Below are positions 25,880 to 33,147 of a stretch of 60,731 nucleotides of DNA, piece after piece. Positions within the stretch are counted from its first letter, which is position 1; the number at the start of each line of letters is the position of its first letter. Position numbers and translations under genes: made by a program. Source of the stretch: an uncultured Eubacteriales bacterium. Its GTDB lineage: Bacteria > Bacillota > Clostridia > Oscillospirales > Oscillospiraceae. The stretch lies in NCBI GenBank assembly GCA_900319695.1, contig ONPN01000005.1, positions 1-60,731 of the forward strand, given 5' to 3'. The notes under the pieces are model-generated. The model saw only the letters and a program-made list of their open reading frames with translations, had not been told where the DNA came from and did not search any database.

Positions 25880-27057
25880 GAGTATTGTATTTGGACTGCG
25901 GCATGGGCGTGGCGGGCGATATGCTCACGGCGGCCTTGCTGGCTCTGCTGGATAAAGGCGAGCAGGATCAATTTCTCCGCGACATCAACGCCGCCCTCGG
26001 CGGGAAGGCCGTCGTGACGGCGGAGCCCGCCGTCAAATGCGGCGTACAGGGCCTGCACGTCCGTGTCGTCATCAACGGAGAGGAGGAGGGGCACGAGCAC
26101 CGTCACCATGACGGTGAGCACCACCATCACCACACCGGCATCAAAGAGATTCGGGAGCTGATCGAGTCCCTGCCCCTGTCCGATGCCGTGCGCGAGGACG
26201 CCCTTCAGGTCTTCAACAGCATCGCCCGGGCCGAGAGCGAGGTACACGGCATGGACATGGAGCACATCCACTTCCACGAGGTCGGCAGCATCGACGCGGT
26301 GGCGGACGTGCTGGGCGTGTGCCTGCTGATGTCAAAGCTCGCGCCGGAGCTGGTAATCGCCTCACCGGTCAATGTCGGCGGCGGGACGGTGAAGTGCGCC
26401 CACGGCGTCCTGCCGGTCCCGGCCCCGGCGACGGAGCTGCTGCTGCGCGGGATTCCGTGGTACGAGGGCGAGATCAAGTCCGAGCTCTGCACCCCGACGG
26501 GCGCGGCGCTGCTGCGCTGGTTTGTCAACTCCTGGCAGACCGCGCCTGTGCTGCGCGTGGAAACATGCGGTTACGGCATGGGGACGAAGGATTTCGGACA
26601 GCTCAACGCCGTGCGCGCGCTGCTCGGCGAAATGGAGGATGAGGAGAATCTGTATGTGCTCGCCTGCAATCTCGATGACATGACGGGCGAGGAGCTGGGC
26701 TTTGCGCAGGAGCGGCTGTTTGAGGCCGGGGCGCTGGACGTCTGGACCATGCCCATCGGCATGAAGAAGGGCCGTCCCGGCGTGCTGCTCTCGGTGCTGT
26801 GCCGTCCGGAGCAGACACATGCGCTGACAGAGTGCCTCTTCCGGCACACCACGACCCTCGGCGTCCGGGAGGACTATGTCCAGCGCTATACGCTCAGGCG
26901 TGAGACGCGGACGGCCGACACCCCCTGGGGGCCGGTGCGTGTGAAGACAGCCTCCGGCTACGGCGTTTCCCGCGAAAAGCCCGAGTATGAAGACCTCGCC
27001 CGCATCGCGCGGGAAAACGGTCTCAGCCTCCGGGAAGTCAAAGAAAAAATCAAATAA
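25876..27057 (+). CDS. larC: Nickel-pincer cofactor nickel insertase LarC
   Basis: 393 residues in one frame, covering both the LarC1 and LarC2 regions that are joined by frameshifting in some lactobacilli. N-terminus VLYLDCGMGVAGDMLTAALL; a His-rich loop HEHRHHDGEHHHHHTGI (about residues 74-90) probably binds nickel; HFHEVGSIDAVADVLG and SPVNVGGGTVKCAHGVLPVP are family hallmarks. LarC uses CTP to insert nickel into the cofactor. A LarA-type racemase gene is not found nearby. Confidence 0.93.
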   Translation: MRVLYLDCGMGVAGDMLTAALLALLDKGEQDQFLRDINAALGGKAVVTAEPAVKCGVQGLHVRVVINGEEEGHEHRHHDGEHHHHHTGIKEIRELIESLPLSDAVREDALQVFNSIARAESEVHGMDMEHIHFHEVGSIDAVADVLGVCLLMSKLAPELVIASPVNVGGGTVKCAHGVLPVPAPATELLLRGIPWYEGEIKSELCTPTGAALLRWFVNSWQTAPVLRVETCGYGMGTKDFGQLNAVRALLGEMEDEENLYVLACNLDDMTGEELGFAQERLFEAGALDVWTMPIGMKKGRPGVLLSVLCRPEQTHALTECLFRHTTTLGVREDYVQRYTLRRETRTADTPWGPVRVKTASGYGVSREKPEYEDLARIARENGLSLREVKEKIK

Positions 27058-27060
27058 AAA

Positions 27061-27091
27061 TTGCGGCTGCTCCTTTACAGGGCAGCCGCAA
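27061..27091. terminator. Hairpin downstream of larC
   Basis: A 10-bp perfect stem (TTGCGGCTGC 27061-27070 with 27082-27091) with A residues on both sides. It reads best as a minus-strand terminator (TTTTTATTTG after the stem) but also lies right behind larC. Confidence 0.65.
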
Positions 27092-27097
27092 AAAAAT

Positions 27098-27177
27098 TTT
27101 AAAAAACAAAACAGACCGCCTGACCGGTCTGTCTGTTTTAGAAGGACTTAAATGAAGTTCTTCCCTGCTTGCAAGAT
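27098..27177 (-). repeat. Dispersed repeat, copy A, with a terminator
   Basis: This 80-bp block is nearly identical, in the opposite orientation, to 47116-47194. On the minus strand it begins ATCTTGCAAGCAGGGAAGAA and ends in a CAGACCG/CGGTCTG hairpin (27112-27118 with 27125-27131) followed by TTTTGTTTTTT, a strong terminator for the spoIIE operon. Apparent peptides such as DNLASREELH in this block come from the repeat and not from a gene. Confidence 0.8.
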
Positions 27178-27234
27178 TATCATACCCCATATTTGTTTCA
27201 GGGATAAGCGCGGTTTTGTTTCGTGTTTGTAAAA

Positions 27235-27606
27235 TCAAAAGACCTGATACAGCCGTCCCAGTGCCCACACCGCCATGAGCGCGCAGGCCGCGCCGAGGAG
27301 AAAGGCCGCCCCGGGCCGCAGCGAGACGTGCTCAGGCTCCGGCAGGGAGGACTCCGTGAAGCTCTCCGCCGCGCGGGACGCCTCGCGCAGCAGCTCATCC
27401 CGGTCGCGCCCCGGACTGCGCAGGGTCTCGTCCCGCAGAATGAACACCGCTTCGGAGAAGAGGGCGTCAGGCGTCGGAACCACGACGGCGCGTTTGAGCT
27501 TGCCCTTGAGGCGGGAATCCGCGGGCCTGCCGCCGTGTCTTACGGTCAGCAGATCTTTAAGCCGCCCGCCCAGCTCTTTGATCCCGGCGCGCTGTCGATA
27601 GCTCAT
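27235..27606 (-). CDS. Small membrane-anchored protein downstream of spoIIE
   Basis: 123 residues. The soluble N-terminal part is basic (RRAVVVPTPDALFSEAVFIL region, then ETLRSPGRDRDELLREASRA); a single C-terminal helix (GAAFLLGAACALMAVWALG) could anchor it in the membrane. The family is not recognised. It overlaps the spoIIE stop by four bases, so the two are coupled, and a role with the phosphatase or in sporulation is plausible but inferred. Confidence 0.65.
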   Translation of the reverse strand: MSYRQRAGIKELGGRLKDLLTVRHGGRPADSRLKGKLKRAVVVPTPDALFSEAVFILRDETLRSPGRDRDELLREASRAAESFTESSLPEPEHVSLRPGAAFLLGAACALMAVWALGRLYQVF

Positions 27607-29927
27607 GCCCGCTCCTCCACCCGCACGGTGACCACGGTCATGTCGTCGAGCGCCCCGTACAGCTCCTCCGCCTGCTTGAGCACCGCCCGGGCCAGCCCCT
27701 TCATATCCTCAAAGCCCTGCAGCAGGAGCTTTCGCAGCCATTCGTCCTCAGCGTCCGCCAGCACCCCGTCGGTGGCGATGACGGCGGTGCAGCCCGGCTT
27801 TAAGCGCATGCGCACCACGTCCGGGGCTGTGCCCTCCCCTGCCGAGAGCCCGGCGGCCAGGGTCTCGCCCTTGACGCGGCGGATGTTTTTCCCGCTGCAC
27901 ACATAGGAGGGCGCCGCGCCGTATTTGTAAAAGCTGGTCTGCCCGGTGAAGAGATCGACACACATGAGATCCACCGTGGCAAAGCCCCAGCTCTCCCCGT
28001 CGCGCAGGAGCAGCACGGAGTTTAAGAGCTTCATGGCCACCGCGGGCTCCATCCCCGCGCGCAGAAACTTCTCCAGAATCCCGATCACGCGGCGGCTGTC
28101 CTCGGCGGCCTCATCCCCGCAGCCCATGCCGTCCGAGAGAATGACGCAGAGAACGCCCGCGTCGGTTTTGAAGTAGGTGCCACGGTCGCCGCTGACTTTC
28201 TCGCCCTGCTTTTTCATGGCGGCGATCCCGACCGACACGGCCAGGGGCTCCGCCTCCAAAAGTTCAAGGCGCGAGGCGTCGCTCTCTGGCACGATCGGCT
28301 GACACAGGCGCACCCCCGCGATCTCCGACAGCTTTTCGAGATAGTTTTCCTCTTTCAGCAGCGGCGACAGCCGTCCGCTCTCGATCACGATACGCAGCCG
28401 CCCGCCCCCGTCGCGGTAGACGGCGGCGTCCGCGTCGATGTCGAGACTGCGAAGCCACCGCAGCAGCCGCCGTTCTACCAGCGGATCGGCCCCGCTCACG
28501 CTGCCGAGCTCGGCGGCAAAGCGCTCCAAGAGCTGTGACACGTCCGCATACTGCCCCCAGGCGACGCTGCGGTTTTCCGACAGCCGCGCCTTAAACTGCC
28601 GCCGGTAGCTCAAACCCCGCAGCTCACCGTTGACGGCGGCGACAAAGGCGGGCAGGCTCACGCACTTCTCGCGGAAGAAGTCCGGGATGTCCTCCACGGC
28701 GAGACTGCCGTGCTCCACCATGGCCTTTGTCGCGTCGTTGAGGGCCGAGAGCGTGTCCACATACTCCGCGTTCCAGCAGCGGTTTTTGAAGCGGCAGGAG
28801 ATGCACACCTCGTCGGCGGCCCGGTCAAAAATACGGGCGATGTTCTCGTCGTTCGCGGGCTCCGTCACGTTTTTGCGCACGGTCTCGAAGAGCTCGCCGT
28901 AGGCCTCGCTCAATCTTCGGAGCTTTGCCGCCTCAAAGCGCCGCAGGCCCGACTCTCCGCAGCCGCGATCCATGCACTGCAAGACAACGCCCGCACGGTT
29001 GAGAAGCGATGAGGGCAGGACCATGAAGATGACCGAGGCGCAGAAGGTCTCAAACAGGGCGCTGACTGGCCGGACGGTCTCCCACGCGCAGGTCACGGCA
29101 AGGGCGTCGGCGAGGATGAAGGACAGCACATACACAAGCCGCCCGTGCCGCCCGAACACGCCGGACAGCAGCCCCGAGAAGGCGTAGGCCATCGTGTAAA
29201 AGAGCGGCCCGTCGGTCGACATGTCCATCGAAAGCCCCAGCACCGTCCCGACCGCCGCGCCCGTGAGCATCCCGCCCTTCATGGCCGAGGTCATCACCAG
29301 CAGCAGCGCGAGAAAGCGGCCGAGGGAGACCGTATCAAAGAGCACGACGCGCGACAGGGCCATCAGCGCGCAGGAGGCCATCACCATGAGGGATACGCTG
29401 TGCTTGAGCTCCGCGGTCTCCGAGGTCCGGAGCCCGCCCGCGAGCGCGTCGCGGAAGAAATAGGTTCCGCCGAAGGCCATGGTCAGCTCCAGAAACAGCT
29501 CTGCCGCCACCGGGGCCGCGCCGTTCTCCAGAGAAAAGCTGCCCAAAAAACCGGTCAGGCCCATCACCAGGGCCGAGGCCGTCGGCATGAAGTATTCGTT
29601 TTGACAGGCTCCGGCCTCATGGAAGAGAAAGGCGATCGTATAAATCAGCACCGAGGCCGCAATGTAGCGTATGCCCCACTCGAGCCCGCCGCTCAGAAAA
29701 TAGCCGAGGGACGCGCCCAGCAGCGCGCACACGCCGCTCAATCCCGCGCCGGAGCAGGCCACCATCGCCATGCCGAAGGGCGCGCCGCCGCGCAGCACCC
29801 GGGCGCAGGCCATCACCGCCCCCATCAGCAGATACAAGGCGCAGCGCGCGGCGATAAAAAAGCGCCTGTCCAGATTTCCCGCCGCGCCGCGCAGCCCGGC
29901 AGCCCGGCCCTGTCCCCCAAACTCCAT
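27603..29927 (-). CDS. spoIIE: Stage II sporulation protein E-type serine phosphatase
   Basis: 774 residues from ATG 29927; a start at 29942 is possible, but GGAGGG lies seven bases before 29927. About ten N-terminal membrane helices (residues 20-320) are followed by a linker with CISCRFKNRCWN and a PP2C-type domain (DRGTYFKTDAGVLCVILSDG-MGCGDEAAEDSRRVIGIL ... LMCVDLFTG ... ATDGVLADAEDE) with the metal-binding aspartates. SpoIIE dephosphorylates SpoIIAA to activate sigma-F in the forespore, so it marks a spore former. Confidence 0.93.
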   Translation of the reverse strand: MEFGGQGRAAGLRGAAGNLDRRFFIAARCALYLLMGAVMACARVLRGGAPFGMAMVACSGAGLSGVCALLGASLGYFLSGGLEWGIRYIAASVLIYTIAFLFHEAGACQNEYFMPTASALVMGLTGFLGSFSLENGAAPVAAELFLELTMAFGGTYFFRDALAGGLRTSETAELKHSVSLMVMASCALMALSRVVLFDTVSLGRFLALLLVMTSAMKGGMLTGAAVGTVLGLSMDMSTDGPLFYTMAYAFSGLLSGVFGRHGRLVYVLSFILADALAVTCAWETVRPVSALFETFCASVIFMVLPSSLLNRAGVVLQCMDRGCGESGLRRFEAAKLRRLSEAYGELFETVRKNVTEPANDENIARIFDRAADEVCISCRFKNRCWNAEYVDTLSALNDATKAMVEHGSLAVEDIPDFFREKCVSLPAFVAAVNGELRGLSYRRQFKARLSENRSVAWGQYADVSQLLERFAAELGSVSGADPLVERRLLRWLRSLDIDADAAVYRDGGGRLRIVIESGRLSPLLKEENYLEKLSEIAGVRLCQPIVPESDASRLELLEAEPLAVSVGIAAMKKQGEKVSGDRGTYFKTDAGVLCVILSDGMGCGDEAAEDSRRVIGILEKFLRAGMEPAVAMKLLNSVLLLRDGESWGFATVDLMCVDLFTGQTSFYKYGAAPSYVCSGKNIRRVKGETLAAGLSAGEGTAPDVVRMRLKPGCTAVIATDGVLADAEDEWLRKLLLQGFEDMKGLARAVLKQAEELYGALDDMTVVTVRVEERA

Positions 29928-30212
29928 ATCGAAGCCCTCCATAGTTTACATAAGATACGATCATTATAGTTATGTAACATAGCGAAGGCGCTCACACTCT
30001 GCTGTTGATTCGGGGATTTTTTGCGGGGAAAATACGGGGGAACGTCGGACGGCGGTACGGCGGGAATGAAGAGTGGAGCGTGGCGTTATGGTGTCCCCTT
30101 CGGGGGCGGATTCAAAATAGCCATCTCTCGGATGAGAGACAACCTTATCTCCACTCTTGTCTGCGGCCTCACAAAATGGTATAGTGGACAAAAACTTTTT
30201 GGAGGTGCGGAC

Positions 30213-30842
30213 ATGCACATACCCAGCGGCGCGAGCCAGACTGTGGAGATCCTGGACTTTGAGACCGCCCTCGCCCTCTCCGGACGGGGCGACGCCTATG
30301 ACCGGGAGCGCTGGCTCTACGTCCCGGACTTTTATACCGAATACCGTTACATTCTCGGCACACGGGGAGAAAACCCGCTGATCTGCATCGGTGTCAACCC
30401 CTCCACCGCAGAGCCCGACCATCTGGACAACACCCTCAAATCCGTCCAGCGTATCGCTGCCGGTAACGGCTTTGACAGCTTCATCATGTTCAACGTCTAC
30501 GCCCAGCGCGCCACCCGGCCTGACGACATGGACCGCACCATGAATGCGGAGCTTCACGCGGCGAACATGGCGGCCTTCCGCTACGTTCTCTCCCATGTGG
30601 GCGCGGGCGTGCGCCCCGCGGTCTGGGCCGCCTGGGGCGCGGTGATTGAGAAGCGGCCTTACCTGCCCGCCTGTGTGCGGGATATGGTCGCGGTCGGGAT
30701 GGACTACGGCGCGCGCTGGCTCAGAGCGGGCAGGTGCTCCGTCAAGGGTCACCCCCATCATCCCCTGTATCTCAAAAAGGACGAGCCCGTCTGCGATTTC
30801 GACGTGCTCGCCTACCTGGATAGTTTAAAAATCGGAGGCTGA
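30213..30842 (+). CDS. DUF1643 family protein
   Basis: 209 residues from ATG 30213, chosen because GGAGG lies seven bases upstream; the frame is open further left to 30021. Conserved blocks: RYILGTRGENPLICIGVNPS, DNTLKSVQRIAAGNGFDSFIMFNVYAQRATRP, and VKGHPHHPLYLKKDE. This matches DUF1643, a family of unknown function often found in accessory regions. It is followed after two bases by a NUDIX gene. The 285 bases upstream (29928-30212) hold no other gene. Confidence 0.9.
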   Translation: MHIPSGASQTVEILDFETALALSGRGDAYDRERWLYVPDFYTEYRYILGTRGENPLICIGVNPSTAEPDHLDNTLKSVQRIAAGNGFDSFIMFNVYAQRATRPDDMDRTMNAELHAANMAAFRYVLSHVGAGVRPAVWAAWGAVIEKRPYLPACVRDMVAVGMDYGARWLRAGRCSVKGHPHHPLYLKKDEPVCDFDVLAYLDSLKIGG

Positions 30843-30844
30843 AT

Positions 30845-31420
30845 ATGGAAATCCGACAGGCAATCGAAAACTACACACCCTTCAACGAGCAGGAGGCAGC
30901 GGACAAAACGCTGATTCTCGCCTTTCTCGCGGCGAATCCCGACGCCTTTTACCGCAGCAACCGCATCGCCCACATGACGGCCTCGGCCTGGGTGGTCAAC
31001 CCCGCGCGGGACAAGGTGCTGATGGTCTACCACAAAATCTACGACTCCTGGTCCTGGACCGGCGGCCACGCCGACGGGGACGAGGATCTCGCCGCGGTCG
31101 CCCTGCGCGAGGTGAAGGAAGAGACCGGCGTGCGCTCGGCAAGGCTGCTGTCCGATGAAATCTTCTCGCTTGAATCCCTCACCGTGGACGGGCACGAGAA
31201 GAACGGGGCCTATGTGTCGAGCCACCTGCATCTCAACGTCAGCTATCTCCTCGAGGCCGACGACCTGGACCCCCTCACGGTCTGCGAGGCGGAGAACAGC
31301 GGCGTGCGCTGGTTTACCCTGGACGACGCGCTGAAAGCCTCCACCGAGCCCTGGTTTGTCAAACGCATCTACGGCAAGCTCAACGAGAAGCTGAGAGCGG
31401 AAATGAGGAATCGGAGGTAA
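30845..31420 (+). CDS. NUDIX hydrolase
   Basis: 191 residues. The Nudix box GHADGDEDLAAVALREVKEETG is complete, with the catalytic glutamates. The N-terminal ~45 residues (ENYTPFNEQEAADKTLILAF) precede the domain, as in ADP-ribose or nucleotide pyrophosphatases of Firmicutes. The substrate is unknown. The gene lies two bases after DUF1643 and four before the VanZ-like gene, one operon. Confidence 0.92.
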   Translation: MEIRQAIENYTPFNEQEAADKTLILAFLAANPDAFYRSNRIAHMTASAWVVNPARDKVLMVYHKIYDSWSWTGGHADGDEDLAAVALREVKEETGVRSARLLSDEIFSLESLTVDGHEKNGAYVSSHLHLNVSYLLEADDLDPLTVCEAENSGVRWFTLDDALKASTEPWFVKRIYGKLNEKLRAEMRNRR

Positions 31421-31424
31421 CATT

Positions 31425-31889
31425 TTGCGGATTCTCTATGATTGGCTGTACCAGATCGTCGCTTTTTTTGCCCGCGTGCATGACGAAGTCGGAGCGTTCA
31501 ACCTCGCCCTGCCGGAGGCTTTTTCGGATAAGGAACTGCACTTTCTCGTGATCGGCTTTTTCAGCCTGCTCATGCTGATCGTGCTCTATCCCATCTTTCT
31601 CTTTCTTGTCCGGCATAAATGCGTGGCCATACTCACCTGGCTGTTTGCGTTCATCTTTGTCGTGTTCACCTGCTTCTCCATCGAGTTTGGCCAGTACATG
31701 ACCGGCACGGGCAGCATGGAGCTTTCGGATGTGACCTACGGCGTCATGGGCTTCGTTGCGGCCTCGTGTGTCGCTCTTGCCCTTCTGCTGTTTATCAAGT
31801 GTCTGATCGCCGTGATCCGCCTGCTCCGCAGACGGGCGGCGCGATCCCGAAGCGGGCAGCCGACCGACAGCGGAACGGACATGACTTGA
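31425..31889 (+). CDS. VanZ-like membrane protein
   Basis: 154 residues from TTG 31425, supported by GGAGG seven bases upstream; no in-frame ATG is near. Four membrane helices. The VanZ pattern is visible: DKELHFLVIGFFSLL after helix one and SIEFGQYMTGTGSMELSDVTYGVMGF later. VanZ proteins give low-level teicoplanin resistance in some enterococci; general function is unknown. The C-terminus is basic and cytoplasmic. Confidence 0.75.
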   Translation: MRILYDWLYQIVAFFARVHDEVGAFNLALPEAFSDKELHFLVIGFFSLLMLIVLYPIFLFLVRHKCVAILTWLFAFIFVVFTCFSIEFGQYMTGTGSMELSDVTYGVMGFVAASCVALALLLFIKCLIAVIRLLRRRAARSRSGQPTDSGTDMT

Positions 31890-31952
31890 ATTTTTCCTCT
31901 CTCTGTGCTATCATGCCCCCTGCATTTCTAAGGAGACTAACAGGAGAACACT

Positions 31953-33089
31953 ATGAATCAAAAAGAACTCGGCGAGATTCGCCGCCGCTTTCGCCCGGAT
32001 CACAACAACATCCAGCATATCTACGGCTGCTATGTCAATACGAACAAGGAGATCATCGCGAGCTTCGACGAATCCCTCGGCCTCTTGAGCCAGACGGAGA
32101 CGGAGAAGTATCTGACGCTCTTAAAGAAAGCCCTCTCCGGCGCCCTGGGCAAAAATCTGCTGGACATCAGCTTTGCCACCAAGCAGGTCATGGACGGGGA
32201 GGAATACCGTCTGCTGTCTCAGCTCCGCAAGACAGAGCTGCAGGACGCCGCGCTGCGCGAGGAATTTTGCCGCAGCATCATTGAAAACCTCGATATGGAG
32301 GACCGCAACTACCTCATTCTCATGGCCTACGACGTGTACGACGTGCCGCACTACGCCAAGGACGGCCAGCGCAGCGACGAGGGCGGAGAGCTCTACAAGT
32401 ATTTTGTCTGCTCGGTCTGCCCGGTGAAGGAGGGCAAGGCGGAGCTCGGCTACGCGCCGGAGGAAAAGCGCTTCCACTCGGCGGCCCTGGGCCAGACCGT
32501 GGGCGCGCCGGAGCTCGGCTTCCTGTTCCCGAGCTTTGACGACCGCGCCGCGAATATCTACAGCGCCCTGTTCTACAGCAAGGACAGCGGCAAGAGCCAT
32601 CAGGACTTTGTGGACGCCGTCTTCCGCGCCCAGGCCCCCATCCCCGCCGGACGTCAGAAGGAGCTCTTTGGGGAGATGCTGAGTCAGAGTCTCGAGTCCG
32701 ACTGCTGCTTTGACGTGGTTCAGTCCGTACACGAGCAGCTCTCCGAGCGTCTGACTCTCCATAAGGAGAGCAAGGATCCCGAGCCGCTGACTCTCACGGA
32801 CGAGGAGATGGGCGACATTCTGGAGGACAGCGGCGTCAGTCCCGAACATGCGGAGGCATTCTGCCGCCGCTGCGCCGAGGAGTTGGGCGAGGACACGCCC
32901 CTGCGCCCGGCGAACATCTCCAGCGCCAGCCGCATGGAGATTCAGACCCCCGAGGTCAAAATCAGCGTAGACCCCAAGTACAGCTACCTGATCCAGAGCC
33001 GCGTCATTGAGGGTCACAAGTACATCCTCATCTCTGCCGACGCGGGCGTGGAGCTCAACGGCCTGGCCGTGGAGATCAGAGAAACGTAA
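31953..33089 (+). CDS. DUF4317 family protein
   Basis: 378 residues, full length. The opening MNQKELGEIRRRFRPDHNNI and GCYVNTNKEIIASFDESLGL are hallmarks of DUF4317, common in Lachnospiraceae and Oscillospiraceae. It has no signal peptide or membrane helix. The function is unknown. RBS AGGAG precedes the ATG. Confidence 0.92.
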   Translation: MNQKELGEIRRRFRPDHNNIQHIYGCYVNTNKEIIASFDESLGLLSQTETEKYLTLLKKALSGALGKNLLDISFATKQVMDGEEYRLLSQLRKTELQDAALREEFCRSIIENLDMEDRNYLILMAYDVYDVPHYAKDGQRSDEGGELYKYFVCSVCPVKEGKAELGYAPEEKRFHSAALGQTVGAPELGFLFPSFDDRAANIYSALFYSKDSGKSHQDFVDAVFRAQAPIPAGRQKELFGEMLSQSLESDCCFDVVQSVHEQLSERLTLHKESKDPEPLTLTDEEMGDILEDSGVSPEHAEAFCRRCAEELGEDTPLRPANISSASRMEIQTPEVKISVDPKYSYLIQSRVIEGHKYILISADAGVELNGLAVEIRET

Positions 33090-33147
33090 TCGTCCAAAAT
33101 AGTGAAAATGCGGTGAAATCGTTCAACAGCGATTTCACCGCACTTTT

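Noticed and set aside
27050-27268. Short frame encoding DNLASREELH and SKTDRPVRRSVLF
   Set aside because: The sequence belongs to the dispersed repeat with terminator; a related peptide appears at 46971-47225 only because the repeat is copied.
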